DNA from: Halomonas sp. S3-1-1
Lineage (GTDB): Bacteria > Pseudomonadota > Gammaproteobacteria > Pseudomonadales > Halomonadaceae
DNA length: 64,000 nt
Assembly: GCF_023757625.1 (NCBI RefSeq)
Contig: NZ_JALGBZ010000009.1
Coordinates: forward strand, 1 to 64,000
Direction: 5' to 3'
Numbering within the stretch: position 1 is the first letter of the stretch; each line of letters starts with the position of its first letter. Position numbers and translations under genes: made by a program. The notes beneath the pieces are model-generated. The model did no database searches. It had not been told where the DNA came from and worked only from the letters and a program-made list of their open reading frames with translations. Positions 44,397 to 52,579 of this stretch are shown in pieces.

Positions 44397-44822
44397 CTAG
44401 CCCCACGCCAGGGGCTTGGCCAGCACGAACCCGAGCACGCCGAAGATCCCCAAAAGGCTCAGCAGAAGCCCCAGCAGCGTTGCGGTTTTGACGCCGCGGT
44501 AGATCCCCATCTCCAAACGCAGAATCAGCCAGCCGAAGGCGCCGTGAGCGGCCACCATCAGCACCACCGCGCCGAGCTTTAAAATCAGCCAGCCGCCCAT
44601 CAAATCATGAAGTAGAAACAGCAGGGTGCCGGAGCCGATCGCCAACAGCGCCGCGGGGGTGGCGACGGTGTTATAGAAAAAACGCGGCATGGGCGGGGTG
44701 CCCTGGGCAAAGCCTGCATCACGGCGAAGCGCCAGGCTGTGATTCAAAAGCGCCGGGAGATACAGCAGCGAGCCGCACCAAACGACCAGCGCTGCGATAT
44801 GGAGAAGTTTTAACCAGGGCAT
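44397..44822 (-). CDS. CopD/HemJ-like membrane protein
   Basis: This 141-aa protein has four hydrophobic helices. It opens with WLKLLHIAALVVWCGSLLYLPAL, the His-x-x-x-x-x-x-W pattern of CopD and HemJ-like proteins, and continues with FYNTVATPAALLAIGSGTLLF and MGGWLILKLG. The closest fit is a CopD-family domain protein possibly involved in copper or haem handling, consistent with the oxidase operon beside it. HemJ (protoporphyrinogen oxidase) is an alternative. AAGGAC precedes the start. Confidence 0.75.
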   Translation of the reverse strand: MPWLKLLHIAALVVWCGSLLYLPALLNHSLALRRDAGFAQGTPPMPRFFYNTVATPAALLAIGSGTLLFLLHDLMGGWLILKLGAVVLMVAAHGAFGWLILRLEMGIYRGVKTATLLGLLLSLLGIFGVLGFVLAKPLAWG

Positions 44823-45015
44823 CACGGCGTCCTTGCAATGCTAAAAAGCGCTTTTAGAAAGCACGTCAGATGAGCACGTCGAATCCGCTGGAGGGCCGAG
44901 CCAGCCAGAGCGCTTGTCACCAAGTGAGTGTTGCCTGAGAACTTGCGCCCGCCTCTGTCGGGCCGGTCGAAAGATCCAGAGCTGCTCTTACCTTAGCCAA
45001 CCGGTGGCGGGCTGG

Positions 45016-45885
45016 CTAGCCGGGCGAGTCAACGCTTACGCGGTAGCCGGTGAACTTGCGCAGGTTGATCACGCCGGTATCGAAGATCAGGTACTGGCCT
45101 TTTACGCCGTTTAATACGCCCTCGACCACCGGCTGCTTATCGAAGTTGTGCGAGGCGATCTTGCGGGGGAACACCTCGACCGGGTAGCGGATATCCAGCG
45201 GGGTGTCATCGAGTACTCGAATTGCTTCCTGCCCGTAGGTCTCGCGCAGCGCGTCCAGACCGCTGGCAACGGTTTCGAGCAGCCGGTCGCGCTCCTGAAT
45301 TAGGTCGAGCGGTTCGACCTCGCCCTTGAGCATGGCGCGCCAGTTGGTGCGATCCGACACGTGCTCCTTGAACAGCGTTTCGACGAAGCCGGACTGTTGG
45401 CGGCTGGCCACTTCCATGATCGGCAGCGCCTGAATGGCACCCTGGTCGATCCAGCGGGTGGGCATGTTGGTTTTGCGGGTGATACCCACCTTGAGCCCGG
45501 AAGAGTTGGCCAGGTAGACGATGTGCGGGGTAAAGCAGTGCGCCTCGCCCCACTCCGGCTCGCGGCAGGTGCCCTGAAAGTAGTGGCAGGTTTCCGGCTT
45601 CATGATGCAGGTGTCGCACTGCGCCAAGCGCTTGAAGCACGGGTAGCAGTAGCCCTGGGCGAAGCTCTTGTTGGTTTTGCGCCCGCAGTGAGTGCAGGCG
45701 ATGTGGCCTTCAAAACGCAGGCGTAGCGGCGTGCCGATGCGCTCGTTGAGCGCCAGGCGCTGCTCGCCGGCGCGCAGGTGATAGCTCACCTCACTGCTTT
45801 GCGCATCGAGCGTGCCGGCCATTTTGCTCAAATGGCCGGCCACGTTTGGCGCGGCGCTTGTCTCGCTTGCGAACAGATCAGTCAC
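45016..45885 (-). CDS. DUF2797 protein with zinc-binding cysteines
   Basis: This 289-aa protein matches DUF2797: HIACTHCGRKTNKSFAQGYC, YPCFKRLAQCDTCIMKPETC and GTCREPEWGEAHC provide eight or more Cys for zinc binding, followed by HIVYLANSSGLKVGITRK and WIDQGA. The function of the family is unknown to me; the VYLANSS..KVGITRK segment recalls GIY-YIG nucleases. I chose a GTG at 45885, which overlaps the yeaC end by eight bases; the frame extends upstream inside yeaC. Confidence 0.82.
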   Translation of the reverse strand: MTDLFASETSAAPNVAGHLSKMAGTLDAQSSEVSYHLRAGEQRLALNERIGTPLRLRFEGHIACTHCGRKTNKSFAQGYCYPCFKRLAQCDTCIMKPETCHYFQGTCREPEWGEAHCFTPHIVYLANSSGLKVGITRKTNMPTRWIDQGAIQALPIMEVASRQQSGFVETLFKEHVSDRTNWRAMLKGEVEPLDLIQERDRLLETVASGLDALRETYGQEAIRVLDDTPLDIRYPVEVFPRKIASHNFDKQPVVEGVLNGVKGQYLIFDTGVINLRKFTGYRVSVDSPG

Positions 45886-46162
45886 CCGAGACGTCCCGGC
45901 CCAGGCCCGCCATCTCCGGCGATACCCCGGCGCCGGTGGCGCCGGCGCCGCAGGTGCGCCGCTCGAGATAGCCCACCCGGTTCTCGTCGGGCACGTTGTT
46001 TTCGATTTCAAAACGAATTACCGCCTCGAGACACAGCTCGGTCTGCTCGGCGGTCAAAAAGCGGCCGTCCGGCCATTTGCGCAGCGCAACCGCCTGCTTG
46101 AGGCTTTCGTAAATGCTCGGGGTCATTTGGCTGATCATGCGCTCAAAGCTCATATCGTTCAT
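45878..46162 (-). CDS. yeaC: YeaC family (DUF1315) protein
   Basis: This 94-aa protein has the DUF1315 pattern: MISQMTPSIYESLKQAVALRKWPDG, LTAEQTELCLEAVIRFE, then a tail PDENRVGYLERRTC. YeaC-like proteins have no known activity. The ATG at 46162 follows CTGGAG. It is between glpG (24 bases upstream) and the DUF2797 gene, which it overlaps, so the three probably share a transcript. Confidence 0.82.
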   Translation of the reverse strand: MNDMSFERMISQMTPSIYESLKQAVALRKWPDGRFLTAEQTELCLEAVIRFEIENNVPDENRVGYLERRTCGAGATGAGVSPEMAGLGRDVSGD

Positions 46163-46186
46163 ACAGGGCTCCAGTCGTATCAAGGG

Positions 46187-47038
46187 TCAGGGCGTGGGCC
46201 GTGGACGTTTGGCGCAATAGTACCAGCCCGAGGCGAGGCCCACGAGTAGCCCGCCCAGGTGCGCCTCGTTGGCCACGTTGCCAAAGCCCACCCACTCGGC
46301 AAGCGAGGTCATGGTGAACACCATCCACCCCAGCATGAACACCACCAGCATCTGGGGCACGAAAAAGCCGCTTTCGGGGCGCTTTCGTGAGACGAGCCAA
46401 ACGTGGCCCAACAGCGCATACACCACCCCGGACATGCCGCCAAAAAGCACCGTGCCGGTGGCGTACTGGGCCAGATTCGAGCCGATACCCGCCACCAGCA
46501 GCAGCGCGACCATCACGCGGCTGCCCTGAAGCGCCTCGATTTGACGACCGAAGTACCATACCCACATCAGGTTGAAGATCAGGTGCATCAGGCTGAAGTG
46601 CAAAAACGCCGGCGTCAGAAGCCGCCACAACTGCCCACCGGTCAGCGTCTCTATCAGGCTTTGGGCAACGAGCTGGCCGTTGACCACGCCGACCGGCACG
46701 ATGGTCAGGGCCGTGAGCACGCCATCGCCCAAAGTGTTCATGAGCGCGAAGACTAAAACGCTCAAACCGATGATCAAGGAGGTTACCGGCAGGCGGCGTA
46801 ACAGCGTGGCGCCATGAGTGCGCTGGGCGCTTTGGGGGCGCGGGCCGGGAATCAGGGTTTCGCCCTGCTGCCAGCGGCGCACCAGCGCGGTCAGCTCGGT
46901 TTTCTGGCGGGGGTCGGCGAGCCACAGCGTTAGGCCTTCCGGCTCTTCGGTGATGCGGTGACCAATCCGGTAGTGCCAAAGCGCCTGGCGCAGCTCGCGC
47001 GTGTCGGCATCAGTGGGTAATAGCATGACGGGGTGCAT
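46187..47038 (-). CDS. glpG: Rhomboid-family intramembrane serine protease
   Basis: This 283-aa protein has a cytoplasmic N-terminal domain (residues 1-85) and six membrane helices. The catalytic Ser is in FGGMSGVVYALLG and the catalytic His in NEAHLGGLLVGLASG; HFSLMHLIFNLMWVWYFG carries the conserved loop/helix-2 His and Asn. It cleaves membrane proteins within the bilayer. GGAGG lies just upstream of the ATG at 47038. A minus-strand terminator at 47098-47124 lies 60 bases upstream, so the gene must have its own promoter or be controlled by attenuation. Confidence 0.9.
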   Translation of the reverse strand: MHPVMLLPTDADTRELRQALWHYRIGHRITEEPEGLTLWLADPRQKTELTALVRRWQQGETLIPGPRPQSAQRTHGATLLRRLPVTSLIIGLSVLVFALMNTLGDGVLTALTIVPVGVVNGQLVAQSLIETLTGGQLWRLLTPAFLHFSLMHLIFNLMWVWYFGRQIEALQGSRVMVALLLVAGIGSNLAQYATGTVLFGGMSGVVYALLGHVWLVSRKRPESGFFVPQMLVVFMLGWMVFTMTSLAEWVGFGNVANEAHLGGLLVGLASGWYYCAKRPRPTP

Positions 47039-47097
47039 GACACCTCCCTTGGGGATAAACGATCGGCTGCTCGGCGCGGCTACTTTACTTCAAGCAT

Positions 47098-47185
47098 AAA
47101 AAAACCGGCGGAGGGGGCCGCCGGCTTAAAGCAAGGGATCATTCAAGGGAACACTTACTCTGATAGCCTGCGGCGGGGTTAGTTC
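47098..47185 (-). ncRNA. Candidate sRNA or attenuator A, with rho-independent terminator
   Basis: On the minus strand a GATCCCTTGCTT box (47140-47129) is followed by CCGGCGG/CCGCCGG arms and a T-run (47124-47098). An AAGTGTT lies upstream at 47156-47150. The same box and terminator layout occurs at 50951-51060. It lies between the metallophosphoesterase stop and glpG, so it may instead be the 3' end of the upstream operon. The 5' end is not defined. Confidence 0.35.
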
Positions 47186-47258
47186 AGCCATTTTCAAAAA
47201 AAGATGTTACCGAATGTATCCGCTCATGACCTGACATAGAAAGCGCCGCGTAACCCGC

Positions 47259-48224
47259 TCAAATGCGGCTATCTTCTTCGCGATGAACGTCGACCCAAAC
47301 GAAACGGTCGGCGCTCAATTCGCGCTCGCCGTCGAAACGGTAAGCCACCAGCCGCCCATACTTCACCGCGCTGTAATCCAGACACGCAATGTTGCGCGCG
47401 GGCAGCGCCGGAATCCCCTCGCACCAGTAGTGGCCGATGAATAGCGCCCGCTGCTCGGTATCATAATAGCCGAGCCCTTCGCGCTCGGCCTCGCTCAGCG
47501 GCCGGGTTTCCAGGTGATCGGGCAGGTTGTCCGGCTGAAACACCACGTCGCCCCAGCGCTTGGGGTTGGCGGCCCAGAAGTGGGCGCGAAAGCTTTTGCG
47601 CGTAAAGCCGTCGCCGGAGTGAATCGCCACGCCGTCGGGCAGCGCAATGCTCGGCCCGCGGGTGAGCCGGTCGACGATGGCAAACGCCTCGGTGGACGAA
47701 TCGGCCGACTCCTCGAGCAGCTCGTCGGTCAGACACGCGTTGGGCGAACGCTTCTTGAGCGCCTCGATCAGCGCCGCGTCCCAACAGGCGTGCACCACGC
47801 GAAAGTCGTCGAACTCCAAAAACAGCGGCAGCGTCTTGAACCAGGCGAGCGTGTCCTCCCACTCGTTGGTGTGGTCGCGGTACTGATAGAGCGTGTCGGC
47901 AATGATGCGGTTGTGGCGCGGCGAGTGCTCGCGCAGCCAGCGTCGGTCGCTTCCCTTCGGAGCGGGATGAGTATAGGCCAGGGCGTGGTGCTCGTGATTG
48001 CCCATCACGATATAGGCCTCGCCTTCGTCGACCATGCGCCGGGCGATCTGTACCGCCAAGCGAATACGCGGGCCGCGGTCGATCAAATCGCCTAGAAAGA
48101 CGGCCTTGCGCGTCGGGTGACGGTACACCCCGGCGCGCTGTTCGTAACCCAGCTTTTCGAGCAGCGCCGAGAGCGTCGCCCCGCAGCCGTGGACGTCGCC
48201 AATGAGATCGTACCCTTGGCTCAT
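47259..48224 (-). CDS. Metallophosphoesterase (ApaH/PrpE-like)
   Basis: This 321-aa protein has calcineurin-like phosphoesterase motifs: DLIGDVHGCG, VFLGDLIDRGP, YIVMGNHEHHAL, then RVVHACWD and a late FIGHYWCEG. The family includes diadenosine tetraphosphatase and serine/threonine protein phosphatases; the longer length and central insert differ from ApaH, so the substrate is unclear. The ATG at 48224 shares one base with the nadK stop (TGATG), so translation is coupled; a TTG at 48227 is an alternative. Confidence 0.85.
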   Translation of the reverse strand: MSQGYDLIGDVHGCGATLSALLEKLGYEQRAGVYRHPTRKAVFLGDLIDRGPRIRLAVQIARRMVDEGEAYIVMGNHEHHALAYTHPAPKGSDRRWLREHSPRHNRIIADTLYQYRDHTNEWEDTLAWFKTLPLFLEFDDFRVVHACWDAALIEALKKRSPNACLTDELLEESADSSTEAFAIVDRLTRGPSIALPDGVAIHSGDGFTRKSFRAHFWAANPKRWGDVVFQPDNLPDHLETRPLSEAEREGLGYYDTEQRALFIGHYWCEGIPALPARNIACLDYSAVKYGRLVAYRFDGERELSADRFVWVDVHREEDSRI

Positions 48225-49153
48225 CAATCCCCCAGCCGATGACTCCAGCCCAGCTTGCTGCGCAGGATGTCGTAAAAATTGTGCCCCAGCGGGTGAACCA
48301 GTTGAACGCGGGCGGGCTTGCGGGTGATCACCAGCACATCGTCGGGCTTGGCCACCGCCCGGGTCTGGCCGTCGCAGCTGATATGCGGGTAGGTGTGGTT
48401 GGTTTCGCCGATATGAATACGGATTTCGCTCGCCGCGTCGATCACGATCGGCCGGCTCGAAAGCGTGTGGGGAAACATCGGTACCAGCGTCACGACATCG
48501 AGTTTGGGATGCATGATCGGCCCGCCGCCGGAGAGCGCGTAGGCCGTCGAGCCGGTCGGTGTGGCAACGATCAGCCCGTCGCTTCGCTGGCTGTAGACGA
48601 AGCGGCCGTCGACGAAGAGCTCGAATTCGATCATGCGCACCGCCTTGCCCGGGTGCACCACCACTTCGTTGAGCGCGTCGCCCTTACCCACCGCCACGCC
48701 GTTGCGGTAGAGCACGGCGTCGAGCAAAAAGCGCTCTTCGACCTCGAACTGACCCGCCAGCACCTCGCCGACCCGGGCTTCAAGCTCGTCCGGGGAGATA
48801 TCGGTGAGAAAGCCCAGCCGCCCACGGTTGACGCCCAGAATCAGGGTGCCGCTTTGGCACAGCGAGCGCGCCGCGCCCAGAAGGCTTCCGTCGCCGCCAA
48901 CCACGATCACCAGGTCGCAGCGCTCGCCGAGCACGCGACGGCTGGTTTCCGGCTGGCCGTGATCGGGAATCATCGTGGCGGTGCGGTCCTCGACCAGCAC
49001 GCGATAGTCGTGTTCGACCAGATACGTCACCAGCCGCGAAAGCGAATCGACTACCTTGTCGCTGCCGAGCCGGCCGATCAGGCCGATCGTATTGAACGGT
49101 CTTTCGACCGTCGCATTAGTCGTGCAGGAAGTGCTGGTTGGCGTGGTGGGCAT
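48224..49153 (-). CDS. nadK: NAD kinase
   Basis: This 309-aa enzyme phosphorylates NAD to NADP. The catalytic GGDGSLLGAARSL is near residue 88, followed by GVNRGRLGFLTDISPDEL, ALNEVVVHPGKAV and DGLIVATPTGSTAYALSGGGPI. The first ~20 residues (TTPTSTSCTTNATVERPF) are extra compared with E. coli and the true start may be slightly downstream. It is upstream of and coupled to the phosphoesterase gene. EamA lies upstream and probably starts its own transcript. Confidence 0.95.
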   Translation of the reverse strand: MPTTPTSTSCTTNATVERPFNTIGLIGRLGSDKVVDSLSRLVTYLVEHDYRVLVEDRTATMIPDHGQPETSRRVLGERCDLVIVVGGDGSLLGAARSLCQSGTLILGVNRGRLGFLTDISPDELEARVGEVLAGQFEVEERFLLDAVLYRNGVAVGKGDALNEVVVHPGKAVRMIEFELFVDGRFVYSQRSDGLIVATPTGSTAYALSGGGPIMHPKLDVVTLVPMFPHTLSSRPIVIDAASEIRIHIGETNHTYPHISCDGQTRAVAKPDDVLVITRKPARVQLVHPLGHNFYDILRSKLGWSHRLGD

Positions 49154-49273
49154 GGGGGGCTCTCACTGTCGTTATCGCCCATTATGAAGACCCGCCCGCA
49201 CGCGGGCAAATCCGGCGCCTTGTTTATCCGATACTTACCGGCCGTCAGGCTCGAATAGCGAACGCTAGTCGGC

Positions 49274-50155
49274 TCAGGCGCGCTCGGGCGTGCCGGTAGG
49301 CCGGCGACGCTTGAGCCACCACTGATTGAGCCAGAGCGAGGCGACGATGATCAGCCCGCCAAGTGCCAGCCGCCCAAGCTCCGCGTCGCGGTTCCAGATC
49401 ACCAGGTTGACGATCAGTCCCGCCGGGACCAGCGCGTTGTTCATGATCGCAAGCGTGCCCGCATCGACCCGGGTCGCGCCCTGGTTCCAGGCGAAGTAGC
49501 CAACGCCCGAGGCCGCAAGCCCGAGCCAGGCGAGTACGCCCCATTGAAGCGTCGTGGTGGGAAGGGCCGCCGCGTCGCCGAAAAGCAAAAAGACGGGAAG
49601 CGCGACGATCAGCGCGCCGATGAAGAACCAGCCAAACACGTGGTGCCAGGCAAGCGACTGCGACTGCCTGGCGGCTAGCCGGCGATACCCCACCTGGCCG
49701 ATCGCAAAGCTCAAATTCGCGCCCTGCACCACCAAAAAACCGAGCCAGAAGTCGCTGTCCACGCCCTGGTAGCGAATCACCGCCGCGCCGATCACCGCAA
49801 GCGTAGCGGTAACCAGGTAGATCGGCGTAAAGCGTCGAAAGAGCAGGTCGTCGAGCAGCGCGATATAGATTGGCGTGAGCACGGTAAACAGCACCACCTC
49901 GGGCACCGAGAGCAGCAAAAAGGAGTGGTAGAGAAAGGTGTACATGACGCCGAGCTGAAGCGCCCCCAGCGCCATCAGCGTGAAGCGGTCGCGCCAGTTC
50001 AAGAGTTTAGGGCGCAAAAACGGCAAAAACACGAGCAGCGCCAGTGACACCCGCACTAGCACGGCGAAGTAGCTATCCACCTGCCCGGCCAGGTAGACGC
50101 CGATCAGCGAAAACGAAAACGCCCAAAGCGCCGTAACGCCAACGAGATACCCCAT
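49274..50155 (-). CDS. EamA/DMT-family transporter
   Basis: This 293-aa protein has ten hydrophobic helices in two EamA repeats (MGYLVGVTALWAFSFSLIGVY and the second from about residue 150, FFIGALIVALPVFLLFGD). The signature WNQGATRVDAGTLAIMNNALVPAG in the last third is typical of carboxylate/amino-acid or metabolite exporters of the DMT superfamily. The substrate is unknown. The ATG at 50155 follows GAGG by six bases. Confidence 0.88.
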   Translation of the reverse strand: MGYLVGVTALWAFSFSLIGVYLAGQVDSYFAVLVRVSLALLVFLPFLRPKLLNWRDRFTLMALGALQLGVMYTFLYHSFLLLSVPEVVLFTVLTPIYIALLDDLLFRRFTPIYLVTATLAVIGAAVIRYQGVDSDFWLGFLVVQGANLSFAIGQVGYRRLAARQSQSLAWHHVFGWFFIGALIVALPVFLLFGDAAALPTTTLQWGVLAWLGLAASGVGYFAWNQGATRVDAGTLAIMNNALVPAGLIVNLVIWNRDAELGRLALGGLIIVASLWLNQWWLKRRRPTGTPERA

Positions 50156-50255
50156 AGTCAACCTCATGAATCATTAAAAGTTGACGGGATTATACGGCGC
50201 TCTGGATAAAGGTAAAGCCTGGTATTCGACGCGCGGCGCCCGGCACAAGCGCTCG

Positions 50256-50843
50256 TCAGCGGCGAAGCACCCAGGCCAGCGCGTAGATGGCGCCGGGCAG
50301 CCAGCCCAAAAGCGTTAGCGCCAGCGCGATCACTACGCGCTTGGCACCGCCGCCGGCAAGCCCGATACCCAGCGGCGGCAGCAGCACCGCCAGCGCCGCG
50401 TAGGCGCCCTTGAGCCCGGCGGGCTCCTCGATGGGGGCTTTAGCGGGGTCGCTTGCTGGCGATTTGACGTCAGGCGTCGGCGCCGCCGCTTTTTCGGGCT
50501 CAGCGGGTTCGGGGGTGAAGTGCTCGACGGCGGATGGCCTGGCGGGCGCGCTCGCCGCTTCGCGCTCGAGCGGTGCATGTTGCGCTTTTTTCTCGCGGCG
50601 CTCGCGCTCGACGGCCTTGCGGTGCGCCTCCTTATCTATTTTCTGCTCGAGGGTATCGGCGTCGTCCGCCAGGTCCTCGTGGTAGCGCTCCCAGTCTTCC
50701 CAATCGTGGGGCGTGCCGGATTTGGGCCGCCCGTCGCCGGCGCCCCTGGCCCGCGCCCAGGCTTTCTCTTCCAGCGTATTGGGCCGGTCCGGGTCGCGCT
50801 CGACGCCAACGCCTTTACGGTTCATGTATTCGCGGGCATCCAT
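50256..50843 (-). CDS. Pmp3/YqaE-domain protein with long hydrophilic N-terminus
   Basis: The last ~50 residues (YAALAVLLPPLGIGLAGGG, VIALALTLLGWLPGAIYALAWVL) match the two-helix Pmp3/YqaE family of small stress-related membrane proteins. Residues 1-145 are a charged, low-complexity domain rich in Asp, Glu, Arg, Ala and Pro, with DWEDWERYHEDLADDADTLEQ and a run of Pro/Ala/Glu. Normal Pmp3 proteins are only 50-60 aa, so this is a fusion with a cytoplasmic extension. The ATG at 50843 follows GGAG; a GTG at 50855 is possible. Confidence 0.8.
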   Translation of the reverse strand: MDAREYMNRKGVGVERDPDRPNTLEEKAWARARGAGDGRPKSGTPHDWEDWERYHEDLADDADTLEQKIDKEAHRKAVERERREKKAQHAPLEREAASAPARPSAVEHFTPEPAEPEKAAAPTPDVKSPASDPAKAPIEEPAGLKGAYAALAVLLPPLGIGLAGGGAKRVVIALALTLLGWLPGAIYALAWVLRR

Positions 50844-50950
50844 AGTCGGCTCCACTCTTGTGTCAATTGGGTCAATACCGGCGCCTTACCGCTTTTAGGG
50901 CGAGCGCCTGATCAATGCAGACCGGTCAAAATAGCAGTAGTATAGGCAAG

Positions 50951-51060
50951 CCAAAAAAAACCGCTGCCAGAAGGCAGCGGAAGCAAGGGATCGAAAAAGA
51001 AGCCAGTACAACACTTCTAGCGGCTACTGTCGCAAGGATGCGGTCGTAGCGAAGGCTATA
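50951..51060 (-). ncRNA. Candidate sRNA or attenuator B, with rho-independent terminator
   Basis: The 331-base region 50844-51174 lies between divergent genes and holds no ORF I trust. On the minus strand, GATCCCTTGCTT (50992-50981) is followed directly by CCGCTGCC/GGCAGCGG arms (50980-50961) and eight T, with AAGTGTT at 51016-51010. No minus-strand gene lies upstream, so the terminator must serve a transcript starting within this region: an sRNA or a terminated leader of the Pmp3-like gene. The box is identical to candidate A's. Confidence 0.4.
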
Positions 51061-51174
51061 ACGCGTTGCCTGTACACTATCTGACAGCGATTTGGTAAAA
51101 AGTTCTCAACGGTGCAAAATTTTCTGCCTGCAAACGGGCGATGACCGCGTTCGAACCGGTAAGGAGCACGAGTA

Positions 51175-51534
51175 ATGGCGCTTTATTTATTGGTGCTTGG
51201 CGTTTGTTTGCTGGTGATCGGTTCGGTACTGATCATTTTGATGACGACCAGTACCCCGCGCTATCGCACCGAGCCCAAGGATTTGCTCGCGCTATTCGAC
51301 AAGGCGCTAGAAAGCCGGGTCAGCGAAACCGAGTGGAACGCCATGATCGGCTACCCCATTCGTCACGACGAGTATCTCGACGGCGTGCGCCGCCGGGCGT
51401 CACAGCTCATGGAAGAGTACGGCCGGCGCTGGCAGATTGCCCAGGGCAAGCCGCTGCTCAACGCGGCGGGCCAGCAGGAGCTTCAAGCACTGCGCGATCA
51501 TCTGGCCGCGCACACTGCCCTTCGCCAACGCTAA
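51175..51534 (+). CDS. Small membrane-anchored protein, 119 aa
   Basis: A single N-terminal helix (LYLLVLGVCLLVIGSVLIILM, residues 3-23) anchors a soluble C-terminal part with EPKDLLALFDKALESRVSETEWNAMIGYPIRHDEYLDGVRRR-like helices (only parts shown here). No family is recognised. AAGGAG lies 10 bases before the ATG. It precedes the AraC regulator by 25 bases in the same direction, suggesting a small transcript with it. Confidence 0.65.
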   Translation: MALYLLVLGVCLLVIGSVLIILMTTSTPRYRTEPKDLLALFDKALESRVSETEWNAMIGYPIRHDEYLDGVRRRASQLMEEYGRRWQIAQGKPLLNAAGQQELQALRDHLAAHTALRQR

Positions 51535-51559
51535 CGTCCCGCTTCGCGAGGAGTCGTCA

Positions 51560-52405
51560 ATGCTTAGCACCATTCGCCAACTGCCGCTTTCGAGCGCGGT
51601 CAAGAGCCACGCTCACGACTTCCACCAGATCGTGATTACGCTCTGCGGCTCCTCGACCTTTGAAATCGAGGGCCTCGGCGGGCGGGTCAACGCGTTTTCG
51701 GGGTGTCTTGTGCCCGCCAATCATGAGCACTACTACTCGGGCCAAGGCTACAACCGTCAGCTCATCTTCGATATTCCCGATGACGCCCCGGCGCTGACCG
51801 GCGAGCACCGCGAACTGATCGCGCTGTTCGACGCGCCGCGTTTTTTCGCCCTCGACGGCGCGCTTCGCCACTACCTGGCCTTCGTCGAAAGCGAACTCGA
51901 TCACGGCTTTTATGGCCAAGCACTGGCGCAGCAACCCGACCGGGTCGTCGCGACCCTGCTCGGCGCCTTGAAAGCGCGCCTGGCCACTCCACTGCCCGCC
52001 TCGCGCCGCCAGCTGGATTTGGCACCGATCGACCGCTTCATCACCGCAAGGCTCGCCGAGCCCTTGAAGGTGGCGGACCTCGCCCGGCTTGCGTGTCTGA
52101 GCGAGGCCCACTTCTCGGCGCGCTTTCGCACCCAAACCGGGCTTTCGCCCTGGCAGTACGTTCGTCAAAAGCGCCTGAGCGCGGCGCGCGAACTGGTCGC
52201 CCAGAGCCGGCTGGCGCTTGCCGATATCGCCGTGCAAACCGGCTTTGCCAACCAAAGCGCGCTTTCACACGCCTTTCGCCGGCGTTACGGCTGTTCGCCA
52301 CGAGCGCTGCGCAATCAGCTGAGTACGCCTGCGCCCGGCTCGGCGGCGCCCGGCGCGGCGTCTGTCGGTGCCTCACCTCACGCCACGCTCGACGGATGGC
52401 GATAA
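51560..52405 (+). CDS. AraC-family transcriptional regulator
   Basis: This 281-aa regulator has a cupin-like N-terminal sensor (SHAHDFHQIVITLCGSSTFE, NHEHYYSGQGYNRQLIFDIP) and an AraC HTH pair in the last 100 residues (VADLARLACLSEAHFSARF; LADIAVQTGFANQSALSHAF, RRRYGCSPRALR). CGAGGAG precedes the ATG at 51560. It lies upstream of putA in the same direction. Because this PutA lacks the DNA-binding domain that autoregulates put genes in enterics, this AraC protein is a good candidate for the proline-responsive activator. Confidence 0.88.
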   Translation: MLSTIRQLPLSSAVKSHAHDFHQIVITLCGSSTFEIEGLGGRVNAFSGCLVPANHEHYYSGQGYNRQLIFDIPDDAPALTGEHRELIALFDAPRFFALDGALRHYLAFVESELDHGFYGQALAQQPDRVVATLLGALKARLATPLPASRRQLDLAPIDRFITARLAEPLKVADLARLACLSEAHFSARFRTQTGLSPWQYVRQKRLSAARELVAQSRLALADIAVQTGFANQSALSHAFRRRYGCSPRALRNQLSTPAPGSAAPGAASVGASPHATLDGWR

Positions 52406-52579
52406 GCCAACGACACTGAGCCCAGAGCGTCATGTCAGCGACACGACGCCGCGCTTTCCGTGAAATCGACACGTTTTGGCGCGAAACTGACATACACCCA
52501 CTCGCCCAGCGCTCTACATTCGAGCGTCATCGGGCGTACCGCTCGGCCGTTTTCCACCTACCAACTCCCGGGGGCCAAA

